Shown here in pieces: positions 50,262 through 59,138 of a stretch of 64,000 nucleotides of DNA (positions within the stretch are counted from its first letter, which is position 1; each line of letters starts with the position of its first letter). Below the pieces are notes generated by a model. That model saw nothing but the letters and a program-made list of their open reading frames with translations, did no database searches and was not told where the DNA came from. This stretch comes from Dehalococcoidia bacterium (GTDB lineage: Bacteria > Chloroflexota > Dehalococcoidia > Lucifugimonadales > UBA3495): the NCBI GenBank assembly GCA_022823505.1, contig JAJEIA010000022.1, positions 1 through 64,000 on the forward strand, given 5' to 3'. Made by a program: the position numbers and the translations under genes.

Positions 50262-51857
50262 CTAGGAGATTGCGGAAGAACCCTCTCCCTTCAGGTAGTC
50301 GGCGGTGCGCAGCGCCAGCGCCTGTATCGTCGTCGTCGGGTTGATGCAGGCCCCGGTGGTGAAGATGCTCCCGTCGATGATGAACAGGTTGGGTACGTCA
50401 TGGGCGCGGCCCCAGCGGTCTACCACCGAGCGGTCGGGGTCGGACCCCATGCGCGCCGTGCCCAGCAGGTGCCAGCCGGCGTTGCGACGCAGACGCGAGG
50501 AAACGACTTTCTTCGCTCCTGCCGCCTCCAGCACCTCGGTGGCGCGGGCGATGCCGTGATCCAGCATGGCCCAGGTGTTGTCGCTCACCGTGTAGTCGAT
50601 CTTGGGCGCGGGTATCCCGTGGCTGTCCGTCAGCGTCGGGTCCAGCGTGACCGTGTTGTGCTCCTCGGGCAGGTCTTCGGTCATGATGACGATGCCCATC
50701 TGGTGCCGGAAACGCTCCGCGAAATCGCGATGGTGTCCCTCGCCCCATTCCACCTGCTGGCCGACCAGGCCGCCCAACGCGATCTGCAACGGAGCGCCGC
50801 CCACGTTGGAAATCTGCATGTCGTAGCCGCGCACGAACCCCCGTCGCGGGTCGGTCTCGTAGAACTCCTGGCTGAGCATGGACGAGCCGCGCGGCCCGTC
50901 GTCGGGCCCCAGGTCCTCGTCGAACAGGCCCATCACGTAGCCGCAGGGATGGTGCATCAGGTTGCGTCCCACCTGTCCGCTGCTGTTGGCCAGTCCGTCC
51001 GGGAACAGCGCGCTCCTGGAGTTGAGCAGCAGACGCGACGTGCCGATGCCGTTGCAGGCCAGCACCACGACCTTCGCGTGCTGCGCCTGCAGGTTGCCGT
51101 TGCGGTCGTAGTAGGCCGCCCCGGTGGCGCGTCCGGCGGCGTCCACCAGGATCTCCCGGACGCGGGCGTGGGTGATCAGTCGCGCGCCCTGTTTGAGAGC
51201 CGCCGGCCAGAAGATGATGTCGCTGCTGGACGGCGAGCGCAGGTACTCACCCACGTCCGCCGGCCGGCCGTCGTAGGCCGTCGACGCCACCGCGTTGTCC
51301 GACGACCACCAGTGCCAGCCCAGTTGGTTGAAGGCCCGGGCCAGCTTCTCGCCGCCCGGCCCGATGGGCAGCGGCGGCGTGGGACGGGCCGGCTTGGGCG
51401 GATAGGCCGGGTCCCCCTGCTGACCGCTGACGCCGTGGGCGCGGTCGTTCTGGTCGTAATACGGCTCCAGCTCGAAATAGTCCATGGGCCAGTCGTCGGC
51501 CACGCCATCCAGCGACTTCAGGCGGAAGTCCGACGGATGGAACCGGGGGAAGTGGGAGCCCCAGTGGATGGTGCTGCCGCCCACCGCGTTGTACATGTAC
51601 GGCGCGATGGGGGTGTCATCCTCATTGACCGGATAGTCCTCCGGCAACCCGCGGAAGTTGGGGTTGGGATGGAAGTCAGTCTGCCAGTGAAGTTGCGCCT
51701 GCGGCTCGCTCACCGGGAAGGCGTTGAGCGGCACCCAGCCGCCCTGCTCCAGGCACACCACCTTGACTCCGGCCTGGGTCAGGCTCCAGGTGAAGGCTCC
51801 GCCGGAGGCGCCGGCCCCGATGACCAGTACGTCGGCTATGTCGTGCTTGCTAGCCAT
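50262..51857 (-). CDS. GMC family oxidoreductase (gluconate-dehydrogenase-like)
   Basis: 531-residue FAD enzyme of the GMC superfamily, branch of membrane or sugar-acid dehydrogenases. The Rossmann motif VIGAGASGGAFTWSL lies at about 12-26, with VVCLEQGG for the ribose. NAVGGSTIHWGSHFPRF (about 90-105) marks this branch. The C-terminal active site is GWHLLGTARMGSDP with the later NPTTTIQALALRTADYL. Relatives work with a small cytochrome or gamma subunit, none of which is seen nearby. It is distinct from the choline-type GMC protein at 22276-23805. Confidence 0.92.
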   Translation of the reverse strand: MASKHDIADVLVIGAGASGGAFTWSLTQAGVKVVCLEQGGWVPLNAFPVSEPQAQLHWQTDFHPNPNFRGLPEDYPVNEDDTPIAPYMYNAVGGSTIHWGSHFPRFHPSDFRLKSLDGVADDWPMDYFELEPYYDQNDRAHGVSGQQGDPAYPPKPARPTPPLPIGPGGEKLARAFNQLGWHWWSSDNAVASTAYDGRPADVGEYLRSPSSSDIIFWPAALKQGARLITHARVREILVDAAGRATGAAYYDRNGNLQAQHAKVVVLACNGIGTSRLLLNSRSALFPDGLANSSGQVGRNLMHHPCGYVMGLFDEDLGPDDGPRGSSMLSQEFYETDPRRGFVRGYDMQISNVGGAPLQIALGGLVGQQVEWGEGHHRDFAERFRHQMGIVIMTEDLPEEHNTVTLDPTLTDSHGIPAPKIDYTVSDNTWAMLDHGIARATEVLEAAGAKKVVSSRLRRNAGWHLLGTARMGSDPDRSVVDRWGRAHDVPNLFIIDGSIFTTGACINPTTTIQALALRTADYLKGEGSSAIS

Positions 51858-51910
51858 AGAATTTTGCTCCTGTTCCTCGATGAGGAGAGACGCAGCACCA
51901 CCAATCCCAG

Positions 51911-52795
51911 TTAACCTTCATTTGGCCGCCGCCGTCTTTCCAACTCTCGCCACCACTCAATTTGGTCGTCAATCGAGGGTTCTATGTTCGGCTCTATACC
52001 CGCCTGCCGCAATATATTCTCAAGGCGCTTGACTCGGTCCTCGGCCACGAAGCGCTGATACTCAGCGTCCGCACACCGATGCCTCGCTTCTGACCACAGT
52101 TTCAAGACGGCATCCAATCGTTCCGATTGCTCCTGCAGGTTCGGCAGGATACGACCGCCGGCGGTTTGACGCCAGCGCAACGAATCGCCATTCCAACACA
52201 GTTCCAGATCCAACGCGGGACTGTATCCCCTCGACTCACCTTCATCTGTGACATTAATCTCGAAAGGTTGATAGTCGCCGTCCACCAGTTTCCAGCCGGC
52301 CAGGGGAGTGTCCTGATGCCGGTCTACGGGATCACAGAGCCGCCAATATTCAGCGACTCCGTAGTGCGCGTATGCTGCCCGTTTGCGGCTGTAATCGTAG
52401 TCCAGTTTCACGTCAACCGGGCGAAACTCGCCGAACGCATCCTCAGCAGACATTGCCCATGGATCGCTCAGGATCTCAGGAACGACTTCGAGCGCGAATT
52501 CCGGAGGCTTGCCAACTTCGTCAATGATATACCCGTTGCGCCCGATGATCGCGTCGGGAATGACGTCGAAGGCCACCACAAAGTCCAATTTGACCCAGCC
52601 ATCCGAGTCGTCGGGCATTTGGCACAGGAAGCCGTTGCCCCCGATCAGAACTTCGGGTTGGTTTCGGAAATGGGACTCCAGGGGAAGGTACAGGTCACGC
52701 ATCCGCTGACCACGCCGCATGTCACCAACTTTGGATGGGTCGGGCAGCAGAGTGGGCAACGGATGTTTGTACCTCAAGCGATGCCTGGTCACCAT
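51911..52795 (-). CDS. Uma2 family endonuclease-like protein
   Basis: 294 residues with the Uma2 (DUF820) PD-(D/E)XK-like core: VKLDFVVAFDVIPDA, FALEVVPEI, then DYSRKRAAYAHYGVAEYWR. An extension to about residue 290 is a helical, charged tail (ERLDAVLKLWSEARHR, RVKRLENILRQAG). The ATG at 52795 suits the frame but has only a weak Shine-Dalgarno. The active-site Asp/Glu/Lys triad appears partly conserved. Relation to 37740-38465 is remote. The cellular role is unknown. Confidence 0.82.
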   Translation of the reverse strand: MVTRHRLRYKHPLPTLLPDPSKVGDMRRGQRMRDLYLPLESHFRNQPEVLIGGNGFLCQMPDDSDGWVKLDFVVAFDVIPDAIIGRNGYIIDEVGKPPEFALEVVPEILSDPWAMSAEDAFGEFRPVDVKLDYDYSRKRAAYAHYGVAEYWRLCDPVDRHQDTPLAGWKLVDGDYQPFEINVTDEGESRGYSPALDLELCWNGDSLRWRQTAGGRILPNLQEQSERLDAVLKLWSEARHRCADAEYQRFVAEDRVKRLENILRQAGIEPNIEPSIDDQIEWWRELERRRRPNEG

Positions 52796-52863
52796 GGGAA
52801 ATTCGGCCTCGCAGCTACATATTCGGGGCTACTTGAACCTTGCTCCGTCCAGGCCTCGTATCC

Positions 52864-54063
52864 CTACTTCCGCTCGAAAACCGCCGCCACGCCCTGGCCG
52901 CCGCCGACGCACATGGTCTCCAGGCCCCACTGGGCATCCTGGCGCTGCATCTCGTGGAGCATGGTGGTCAGGATGCGGGCGCCGGTGGCCGCGATGGGGT
53001 GGCCCAGGGAGATGCCGGAGCCGTTGACGTTCAGGTTGTCCTCATGGGGCAGCTGCCACTCGCGCAGTACGGCCAGAACCTGGGCCGCGAAGGCCTCGTT
53101 CAGCTCGATGATGTCCATGTCGCCCAGCGTCATGCCGATCTTGTCCATCACCTTGTTTACCGCCGGAACCGGGCCGATGCCCATGGTGGCGGGATGGCAA
53201 CCGGTGACGGCCCAACCGCGTAGGAAGGCCATGGGCTCCAGGCCCAATTCTTCCAGCTTGTCCTCGGCCACGACCAGGCAGACGGAGGCCGCGTCGTTCT
53301 GGCTGCTGGCGTTGCCGGCCGTCACCACACCGTCGCGCATCACCGGACGCAGCCGACCCAGCACCTCCATGGTGGTGTCGGACCTCGGTCCCTCATCGGT
53401 GTCGAAGATCTTGGGGTCGCCGCGACGCTGGGGGATGCTCACCGGCACGATTTCGTCGGCGAACTTCCCTGAGTCGCGGGCGGCCACGGCGCGCTGGTGA
53501 CTGCGCAGGGCGTACTCGTCCTGCTCCTCGCGGGGGATTTCGTACTCGCGGGCCAGGTTCTCGGCGGTCTCGACCATGCCGCCGGGGATGGGGCCGAACC
53601 GCTCGTCGGGCGCGATGGTGACGCGAGCGCGCGCCAGCCGGTCATGGAAGGTCACCGAGCCAAACCGGGCGCCCCAACGCGACTCGTTGCTGTAGAACTC
53701 GGCGCTGCTCATGCTCTCCGCGCCGCCAGCGATAACCACGTCGGCGTTGTCGGTCTGGATCAGCATGGAGGCGTTGAGGATGGCCTGGAGGCCGGAGGAG
53801 CAGCGGCGGTCCAGCTGGTAGCCGGGAACTTCGATGGGCAGCCCGGCCTTCAGGCTGGCCAGGCGTCCGATTGCCGGGTTCTCTCCCGAGGGGTACCCGT
53901 GACCCAGGATCACGTCGTCCACCTTCGCGGGGTCCACGCCACTGCGTTCCAGCGCGGCCTGGATTACCGTTGACGCCAGTTCGGCGGCAGGCACGTCCCG
54001 CAGGGCTCCGCCGAAATTGCCGACGGCGGTGCGGACCGGGGAAACGATGGCTACTCCTCGCAT
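52864..54063 (-). CDS. thiolase family (acetyl-CoA C-acyltransferase)
   Basis: 399-residue thiolase that condenses or cleaves acyl-CoA. Nucleophile Cys88 in RRCSSGLQ. The catalytic His is in SGISLGHPIAATGAR (about 350), and the second active Cys is in MCVGGGQGVAAVFE near the C-terminus. Length is standard for a degradative or biosynthetic thiolase. Start at ATG 54063 with GGAGG 5 nt upstream. No other beta-oxidation gene flanks it, so the pathway is unclear. It is followed by the Uma2 gene on the same strand. Confidence 0.94.
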   Translation of the reverse strand: MRGVAIVSPVRTAVGNFGGALRDVPAAELASTVIQAALERSGVDPAKVDDVILGHGYPSGENPAIGRLASLKAGLPIEVPGYQLDRRCSSGLQAILNASMLIQTDNADVVIAGGAESMSSAEFYSNESRWGARFGSVTFHDRLARARVTIAPDERFGPIPGGMVETAENLAREYEIPREEQDEYALRSHQRAVAARDSGKFADEIVPVSIPQRRGDPKIFDTDEGPRSDTTMEVLGRLRPVMRDGVVTAGNASSQNDAASVCLVVAEDKLEELGLEPMAFLRGWAVTGCHPATMGIGPVPAVNKVMDKIGMTLGDMDIIELNEAFAAQVLAVLREWQLPHEDNLNVNGSGISLGHPIAATGARILTTMLHEMQRQDAQWGLETMCVGGGQGVAAVFERK

Positions 54064-54216
54064 GATGGCCTCCTTGGGGCACGAAAATTGCCGACGTCAA
54101 CGAGGCCGGCGAGATTGCTGGATGGTGCAGGCATGATACCCGCTGCGCGTCGGGGTGTAAAACCGCCGAGACCCCTGGCGGACGGGCACTTTCAAAGTTC
54201 CACATCACTCACCATT

Positions 54217-54276
54217 CCGCTCGTCCTGAGCCTGTCGAAGGACGCGCTCGTGGTTCGACAGGCTCACCATGAGCGG
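54217..54276. repeat. palindromic repeat, GAGCCTGTCGAA type
   Basis: Arms of 23 nt (54217-54239 and 54254-54276) pair over CCGCTC and GAGCCTGTCGAA with four mismatched bases between, loop 14 nt. It is intergenic, downstream of the UDG gene and upstream of thiolase. This is another repeat type common in environmental bacteria; it could terminate the UDG transcript. Confidence 0.6.
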
Positions 54277-54290
54277 GGCATGGAACGACC

Positions 54291-54995
54291 TCAGAACCCG
54301 CAGGCATCCCACGCCCGGGCGAATACCGCGTCCAGCATCGGTTCGGTAAGCCGGCCGGTCTGAGTGTTCTGCTGGCTGGGGTGGTAGCAGGCTATCAGCA
54401 GGGGCCCGCCGTCGGGCAGTGGCGTGGCGACGTCGTGTCCGAAGGGCGGCTTGCGCTCCGGCGGTGTGCCTCCAGCAGCAACGTAGGATCGCAGGAAGGC
54501 ATCGAAGGCGATCCGACCCAGGGCAACGACCGCGCGCAGGTCGGTGAGCAGTTCGATCTCGCGGACGATGTACGGTTGGCACGTAGCCAACTCCTCGCGG
54601 GTCGGCTTGTTGGCCGGCGGGGCGCAGCGGGCCGCCGCCGTGATCAATGCGCCGCGCAGTTCCAGTCCGTCGCCCGGGCGCACCGACTCAGGCTGATTCG
54701 CGAAACCGGCACGGTGCAGCGCGCCGAACAGCCAGTCGCCGCTGCGGTCGCCGGTGAACATCCGCCCGGTGCGGTTCCCACCGTGAGCCGCCGGCGCCAG
54801 ACCGACGATCAGGAGGCGCGCATCAGGGTCGCCGAAGGCCGCCAGGGGACGCCCCCAATAGTCTTCCTCGCGGTACATCCGCCGCTTGACCCGGGCGGTT
54901 TCCTCCCGCCATTCCACCAGGCGAGGGCAAGCACGGCAGGCGACAACCCGTTCCTGTACCTCCCCGATGCTGGCAACATCTGAAACGTCAGGCAT
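54291..54995 (-). CDS. uracil-DNA glycosylase, family 5-like (UDGb)
   Basis: 234 residues. It starts with a Cys pair typical of Fe-S type glycosylases ([12 protein letters not shown]), followed by [22 protein letters not shown] (about 78-99), the motif of family-5 UDGs. The second motif [13 protein letters not shown] (about 213-225) is at the C-terminus. Other Cys (ARCAPP, ATCQPY) complete a likely [4Fe-4S] cluster. It removes uracil and other deaminated bases from DNA. ATG 54995 is preferred over GTG 55001. Confidence 0.92.
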   Translation of the reverse strand: MPDVSDVASIGEVQERVVACRACPRLVEWREETARVKRRMYREEDYWGRPLAAFGDPDARLLIVGLAPAAHGGNRTGRMFTGDRSGDWLFGALHRAGFANQPESVRPGDGLELRGALITAAARCAPPANKPTREELATCQPYIVREIELLTDLRAVVALGRIAFDAFLRSYVAAGGTPPERKPPFGHDVATPLPDGGPLLIACYHPSQQNTQTGRLTEPMLDAVFARAWDACGF

Positions 54996-55005
54996 TGTCA
55001 CATTA

Positions 55006-55074
55006 CATGGATACGCAGGATAAACGGGATATATCGGTCAATTGTTCGATCCTTGTGCATCCTGTTCATCCATG
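55006..55074. repeat. palindromic repeat, CATGGATnnnCAGGAT type
   Basis: CATGGATACGCAGGATAAAC at one end and, in reverse, CATGGATGAACAGGATGC at the other form an imperfect inverted repeat of about 69 bp. It lies between the UDG and hyuB genes. Common dispersed element type; non-coding. Confidence 0.55.
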
Positions 55075-55081
55075 CAGATCA

Positions 55082-56680
55082 TTAGTGGCCATGGTCATGC
55101 TCCGGCGCGCCCCAGCCGCCACCGCCGGGTGTCCGGATGCTCAGCACGTCGCCGGCTTCGACATCCAGGGTCTCCTTGCCGGCCAGGTGGACCTCCTCGT
55201 ACCCGCCCTTGAGCAGGATGTTTTCGCCGTGCTCGCCGTGGTGCCCGCCGTGATAGCCGGGCGGAGCGTAACGGCGCCGCTCGGACAACACGGTGACCCG
55301 GGCGGGACTGAGGAACTCCACGTCCCGGATCAGGCCGTCGCCGCCCTTGTGCAGGCCGTCGCCGCCGGAGCCGCGGCGCAGGGCATAACGGCGGAGGCGC
55401 AGGGGGAAGGCGAACTCCAGCGCCTCCACGGGAGTGTTCATGGTGTTGGTCATGTGAGTGTGGATGCCGGACACGCCGTCCTTGTCGGGCCGCGCTCCCA
55501 TCCCACCGCCGATGGTCTCGTAGTAGACGTAGGGCTTGTCCCGCGAGATGTCGTGCCCGCCGATGATCATGTTGTTCATGGTGCCCTGGGACGATGCCGG
55601 AATGCGGTCGGGCAGGGCCTGGCTCATGGCGGCCAGCAGCACGTCGGTGATGCGTTGCGAGGTCTCCACGTTGCCGCCGGCCACGCCGCGCTGCGGGAGC
55701 GGATCAACGAGGCTGCCCCGGGGCGTGATGACCTCCACGGGCCGCAGGCAGCCCTGGTTGGCCGGGGCCTCGTCCCCGACGACGCAGCGGACGACGTAAA
55801 GGCTGGCCGACACCGTGACGGCTCTTGGAGCGTTGATGCAGCCGGGCCGCTGATCGGCGGTGCCGGTGAAGTCGATGGTCATCCGGTCGCCGTCGACGGT
55901 TACTGCGACGGAAATACGAACCGGTTCCTCGGTCAGACCATCGTCATCCATGTAGTCGGTGACGCGATACGTGCCATCCGGAATCTCGGTGATGCGACGG
56001 CGGGTCAAGCGCTCCGAATAGTCCAGCAGGGCGTCCATGTGCTCCAGCGTTTCATCCAGCCCGTAACGCTCGGCGATCTCCGTGAGGCGCTTCTCCCCGA
56101 CCCGGATGGACGCGATCTGCGCCGACAAGTCGCCCCGCCTATCGTCCGGAGTGCGGGAGTTGCGGCAGATTAGCGCGATAACCTCGTGGTTGATGCGCCC
56201 TCCCCGGGCCAGCTTCAGGGGCGGGATGATCATCCCCTCCTGGTAAAGCTCGGTGGACAGCGGCATGGAGCCGGGAGCCATGCCGCCCACGTCGGAGTGA
56301 TGGCCCCGGTTGCTGACGTAGCCGATGAGCTGCTTGCCGTCGTCGGTATCAATGTAGGCCGGGGCCACCAGCGTGATGTCCGGCAGATGCGAGCCGCCCA
56401 GGTAGGGATCGTTGAGGATGATGATGTCGCCCGGCCGCAGCCCTCTGGGGAAAGTCTGCAAAGCCGCCTGCACCGAGGCCGGCATGGCTCCGAGATGCAC
56501 CGGCTGGTGCGCGGCCTGCGCCACCATCTCGGCGGCGGGGTTGAACAGCGCGCAGGAGAAATCCTGCCGCTCCTTCATGTTGGTGGAGTAGCTGGTGCGC
56601 TGCAGAGCCACGCCCATCTCCTCGGAAACGGAGATGAACATGTTCTTGAACACTTCCAGGCTGATGGCGTCAACGGGCAT
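55082..56680 (-). CDS. hyuB: hydantoinase B / 5-oxoprolinase family subunit
   Basis: 532 residues of the HyuB family, partner of HyuA in ATP-dependent hydrolysis of N-methylhydantoin, 5-oxoproline or related cyclic amides, and of some carboxylases. It starts SLEVFKNMFISVSEEMGVAL, then NDPYLGGSHLPD (about 112-123), a signature region, and IGGGMGARPDKDGVSGIHTHMTNTMNTPVE (about 410-440). It ends PGGGGWG, typical of the family. Its usual neighbour HyuA is at 59135-61141, the same strand and the expected order, but 2.45 kb of other genes lie between. Confidence 0.92.
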   Translation of the reverse strand: MPVDAISLEVFKNMFISVSEEMGVALQRTSYSTNMKERQDFSCALFNPAAEMVAQAAHQPVHLGAMPASVQAALQTFPRGLRPGDIIILNDPYLGGSHLPDITLVAPAYIDTDDGKQLIGYVSNRGHHSDVGGMAPGSMPLSTELYQEGMIIPPLKLARGGRINHEVIALICRNSRTPDDRRGDLSAQIASIRVGEKRLTEIAERYGLDETLEHMDALLDYSERLTRRRITEIPDGTYRVTDYMDDDGLTEEPVRISVAVTVDGDRMTIDFTGTADQRPGCINAPRAVTVSASLYVVRCVVGDEAPANQGCLRPVEVITPRGSLVDPLPQRGVAGGNVETSQRITDVLLAAMSQALPDRIPASSQGTMNNMIIGGHDISRDKPYVYYETIGGGMGARPDKDGVSGIHTHMTNTMNTPVEALEFAFPLRLRRYALRRGSGGDGLHKGGDGLIRDVEFLSPARVTVLSERRRYAPPGYHGGHHGEHGENILLKGGYEEVHLAGKETLDVEAGDVLSIRTPGGGGWGAPEHDHGH

Positions 56681-56791
56681 GGTAATATCCTGATCCTCAC
56701 TGTGAGAAAGCGTCGTAATTTTAGCAAAGGACAGACCACGAGCGGCGGTGGGCTATACTGGGAGCGCTATAGGTCCCGTGGACAAAACGCT

Positions 56792-57553
56792 TTGATCCAA
56801 TACAGGCGAGCCGCCGCGATTTTGATGGCTATGGCGATCGCCATGATAGTTGCGGTCACTGCCATGGCCGAACCTGCAGGAGCACAGGGTCCGGAGGCGG
56901 ACGCTGCGGGCTCTAGCGCATCCGGATTGGACGTCTTCACCAGTAGGGTCAAGGACTGGCTGGCGATAGTCGGGGCCGCATTGTCGATTGCCGTAGTGAT
57001 CGGCGGCGGCATTCTGGCTCGACGCAACGCGCAGATATTCCGGGCTAGGTCGCCGCATGTGGTCATATCGCACGAGGTCTCTCACCGGCCAGTAGGCGAC
57101 GGATACGTGCATATCTTCGTAACGGCTGTGCTTCACAACAGTTCTCGGGTGCACATCGAGTTTCTGGATGGGTTTGCAGTAATTTTCCAAGTAAGCCCTG
57201 CCACTGACGATGACGTTGAATCCCTGTACGAGGAAGTGTTCAATACGCAACAGTTTGCCAATGTTCAATGGCCTTATTTGGATGGGGTGCGACATCGTTG
57301 GGGCAAGGATGGGTTATTGGTGGAACCGGGCGAGACCGAAACGGAAACATTCGATTTCATAGTAGGAAAGGACGTACAATCCGTGATTGTGAGCACGTAT
57401 TTCTACAATTCTCGCGTGGTAGGGGAAATCCCCGATGATATCGAGTTGGACGCTGTGAAACGGCGTAAGAGAATGTTTCGACGATGGATGATTAAACAAG
57501 GTCCGCTTGGATGGGGTCGAGTGAGTGTGTATGATATAATGTATGGTGAATAA
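56792..57553 (+). CDS. membrane-anchored hypothetical protein
   Basis: 253 residues from TTG 56792. It has a basic n-region (IQYRRAAAILMAM) and signal-like helix ending AEPAGAQG. A second membrane helix follows at about 55-73 (DWLAIVGAALSIAVVIGGGI). The rest is soluble: VVISHEVSHRPVGDGYVHI, a domain resembling no family I can name. ATG 56825 is an alternative start but loses the basic residues. A TATACT (56754-56759) may be its -10. The second half is more AT-rich than the surroundings. It is inserted between hyuB and hyuA on the opposite strand. Confidence 0.65.
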   Translation: MIQYRRAAAILMAMAIAMIVAVTAMAEPAGAQGPEADAAGSSASGLDVFTSRVKDWLAIVGAALSIAVVIGGGILARRNAQIFRARSPHVVISHEVSHRPVGDGYVHIFVTAVLHNSSRVHIEFLDGFAVIFQVSPATDDDVESLYEEVFNTQQFANVQWPYLDGVRHRWGKDGLLVEPGETETETFDFIVGKDVQSVIVSTYFYNSRVVGEIPDDIELDAVKRRKRMFRRWMIKQGPLGWGRVSVYDIMYGE

Positions 57554-57618
57554 GAAGATACCAACCACCCCGATCCTGACGGTCTTCATCTCGTCGATGG
57601 TCGGAAATGGAGTGTAAT

Positions 57619-57780
57619 ATGCCCACCGAAAAGCGAGTACCACTCAAGAAAGGAAGAAATCCGGGACGAGTGCCTGAGAACGTCAACAAAACGGGGAAGC
57701 CGCCCGGGGCCAAGTCGCTGGACGGCAAACCGTTCGTCAAGAAGCCGACGTCCAACTCCGATGGGGGCGACAAAGGCTAG
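57619..57780 (+). CDS. small basic hypothetical protein
   Basis: 53 residues, rich in Lys, Pro and Gly, with sequence such as KRVPLKKGRNPGRVPENVNK and GKPPGAKSLDGKPF. GGAG lies about 8 nt before the ATG and a hairpin terminator follows the stop at 57808. No family is recognised; disordered nucleic-acid-binding proteins look like this. Being downstream of the membrane gene it may belong to the same transcript. Confidence 0.45.
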   Translation: MPTEKRVPLKKGRNPGRVPENVNKTGKPPGAKSLDGKPFVKKPTSNSDGGDKG

Positions 57781-57807
57781 TTCAGAGATACAGCCTGCGA
57801 CAACACG

Positions 57808-57842
57808 CCCGCTCGTGGTTCCGCGATGAGACCAGGAGCGGG
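57808..57842. terminator. bidirectional hairpin terminator
   Basis: CCCGCTCGTGGT (57808-57819) pairs with ACCAGGAGCGGG (57831-57842), 11 of 12 pairs, followed by CTTCGTGTTT. It separates the convergent small gene and PIG-L deacetylase gene. Confidence 0.55.
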
Positions 57843-57864
57843 CTTCGTGTTTCCGGAGAAATTG

Positions 57865-58677
57865 TTACAGACTGGCCAGCAGATCCACCACCCCCGCCGG
57901 CGCCGCCAACTGGTAGTACTCCGTACCCATCAGCCGGCGCATCACCTCCGGCGGCAATTGCTCGAAGGGGCCGTCGTTGCTGATCTGGGTGCGATGGCAG
58001 GACAGGGACGCGATCTTGGTCTCCACCCACGGCGAGATGTCCAGCGTGGTGGTCACTTCGTCGTCGGGCGTACCCAGGGTATCCACCGCGTCAACGGCAA
58101 AGGGCGGCGTGATGCCCCGGTCGGTCATCTCCTGCCACATGCGCTGGAATACACTGCGGGGGAAGCAGACGTAGTAGAGCAGCGGCGTGGCCGCGTCGGG
58201 GTCGGAGGCGCGTTCGGCGGCGGTGGTGGCGTGGGCGCACATGGTCTTGTGGTCCGGGTGGCCGTAGCCACCGGTGGGGTCGTGGGTTATGACGACGTGC
58301 GCATTGACCTCGGCGATGATGCCGCGCAACCGCTCCACGACGGCTCCGGTGTCGGCGTTGCAGTAGGCGTTCGGGTGGCGGTTGTCGTCCCAGCCTTCCA
58401 TGCCGCTGTCCCGGTAGTCCAGGAACCGCACGTCGTTGATGCCGGTGATGTCCATGGCGTTGCGCAGTTCCTGCTTGCGGACCTGCCACAGGTTCTCCGG
58501 CGTGGCCAGTGCGGGGTCGCTGATCTCACCGATGTCGCCGTTGGTGGCACACACCAGCGTGACCCGGGCGCCGCCGGCCGCCAGCATCGCCAGCAGCCCG
58601 CCCGAAGCAAACCCCTCATCGTCCGGATGGGCGTAGCAAGCCAGCACCGAGAGGCGCGAAATATCAGGAGAAGTCAT
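57865..58677 (-). CDS. PIG-L family deacetylase
   Basis: 270 residues. The zinc and catalytic motif AHPDDE (His17, Asp19-Asp20) and the later GYGHPDHKTM (His pair) define the PIG-L/LmbE deacetylase family, acting on N-acetylglucosamine-linked substrates such as those of mycothiol or bacillithiol pathways. ATG 58677 is used. A TTG frame from 58731 would add CKICLSPITGCPEC, but has no Shine-Dalgarno. It sits in the insert between hyuB and hyuA, convergent with the small gene. Confidence 0.9.
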   Translation of the reverse strand: MTSPDISRLSVLACYAHPDDEGFASGGLLAMLAAGGARVTLVCATNGDIGEISDPALATPENLWQVRKQELRNAMDITGINDVRFLDYRDSGMEGWDDNRHPNAYCNADTGAVVERLRGIIAEVNAHVVITHDPTGGYGHPDHKTMCAHATTAAERASDPDAATPLLYYVCFPRSVFQRMWQEMTDRGITPPFAVDAVDTLGTPDDEVTTTLDISPWVETKIASLSCHRTQISNDGPFEQLPPEVMRRLMGTEYYQLAAPAGVVDLLASL

Positions 58678-58781
58678 GGCATCACATTCGGGGCAACCGG
58701 TAATGGGTGACAAACAAATTTTACAGTTCAACGGTGGTCATGCTAAAGTAAGATAACGCTATCAGTACGAGGATAATCTCA

Positions 58782-59138
58782 ATGACCACATCTGTTGACT
58801 ACCATTTGGAACGTAGCTGGCATTTCTTTGAATTGGTGGATGATGAAGTAGAACGTGGAGAGTTAGAAGAAGCAGGCAACAAGTTATGGGGAGCCGCCGC
58901 CCACGCCATCAAAGCGGTTGCGATGAAGCGCAGTTGGCCCCACGGTGCACATCGGGACTTGGAAGAAGTCGTGATGCGTTTGGTGGATGACGAAGGCGCA
59001 CCGGCGACCCTGTACACGTATTACGCTCTGGCAAACTGGTTCCACTCGCGATTTTACGGCGGCCCACCAGACGAAAGAATCATTCACCATGGGAAAGGCC
59101 AGATAGCTGACTTCATTCGCATCTTGGAAAACCTTTAG
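58782..59138 (+). CDS. PaREP1/HEPN-like helical protein
   Basis: 118 residues. HLERSWHFFELVDDEVERGELEEAGNKLWGAAAHAIKAVAMKRSW and ANWFHSRFYGG fit the PaREP1-type family. These helical bundles may be RNA-binding or toxin-like; no catalytic motif can be named. The gene is AT-richer than its surroundings and ends four bases inside the convergent hyuA stop region. Part of the 2.45-kb insert splitting hyuA from hyuB. Confidence 0.68.
   Translation: MTTSVDYHLERSWHFFELVDDEVERGELEEAGNKLWGAAAHAIKAVAMKRSWPHGAHRDLEEVVMRLVDDEGAPATLYTYYALANWFHSRFYGGPPDERIIHHGKGQIADFIRILENL

Noticed and set aside
58678-58731. Zinc-ribbon extension (CKICLSPITGCPEC) of the PIG-L protein
   Set aside because: It needs a TTG without a Shine-Dalgarno; PIG-L proteins normally start near the AHPDDE strand, so the Cys pattern is probably chance.
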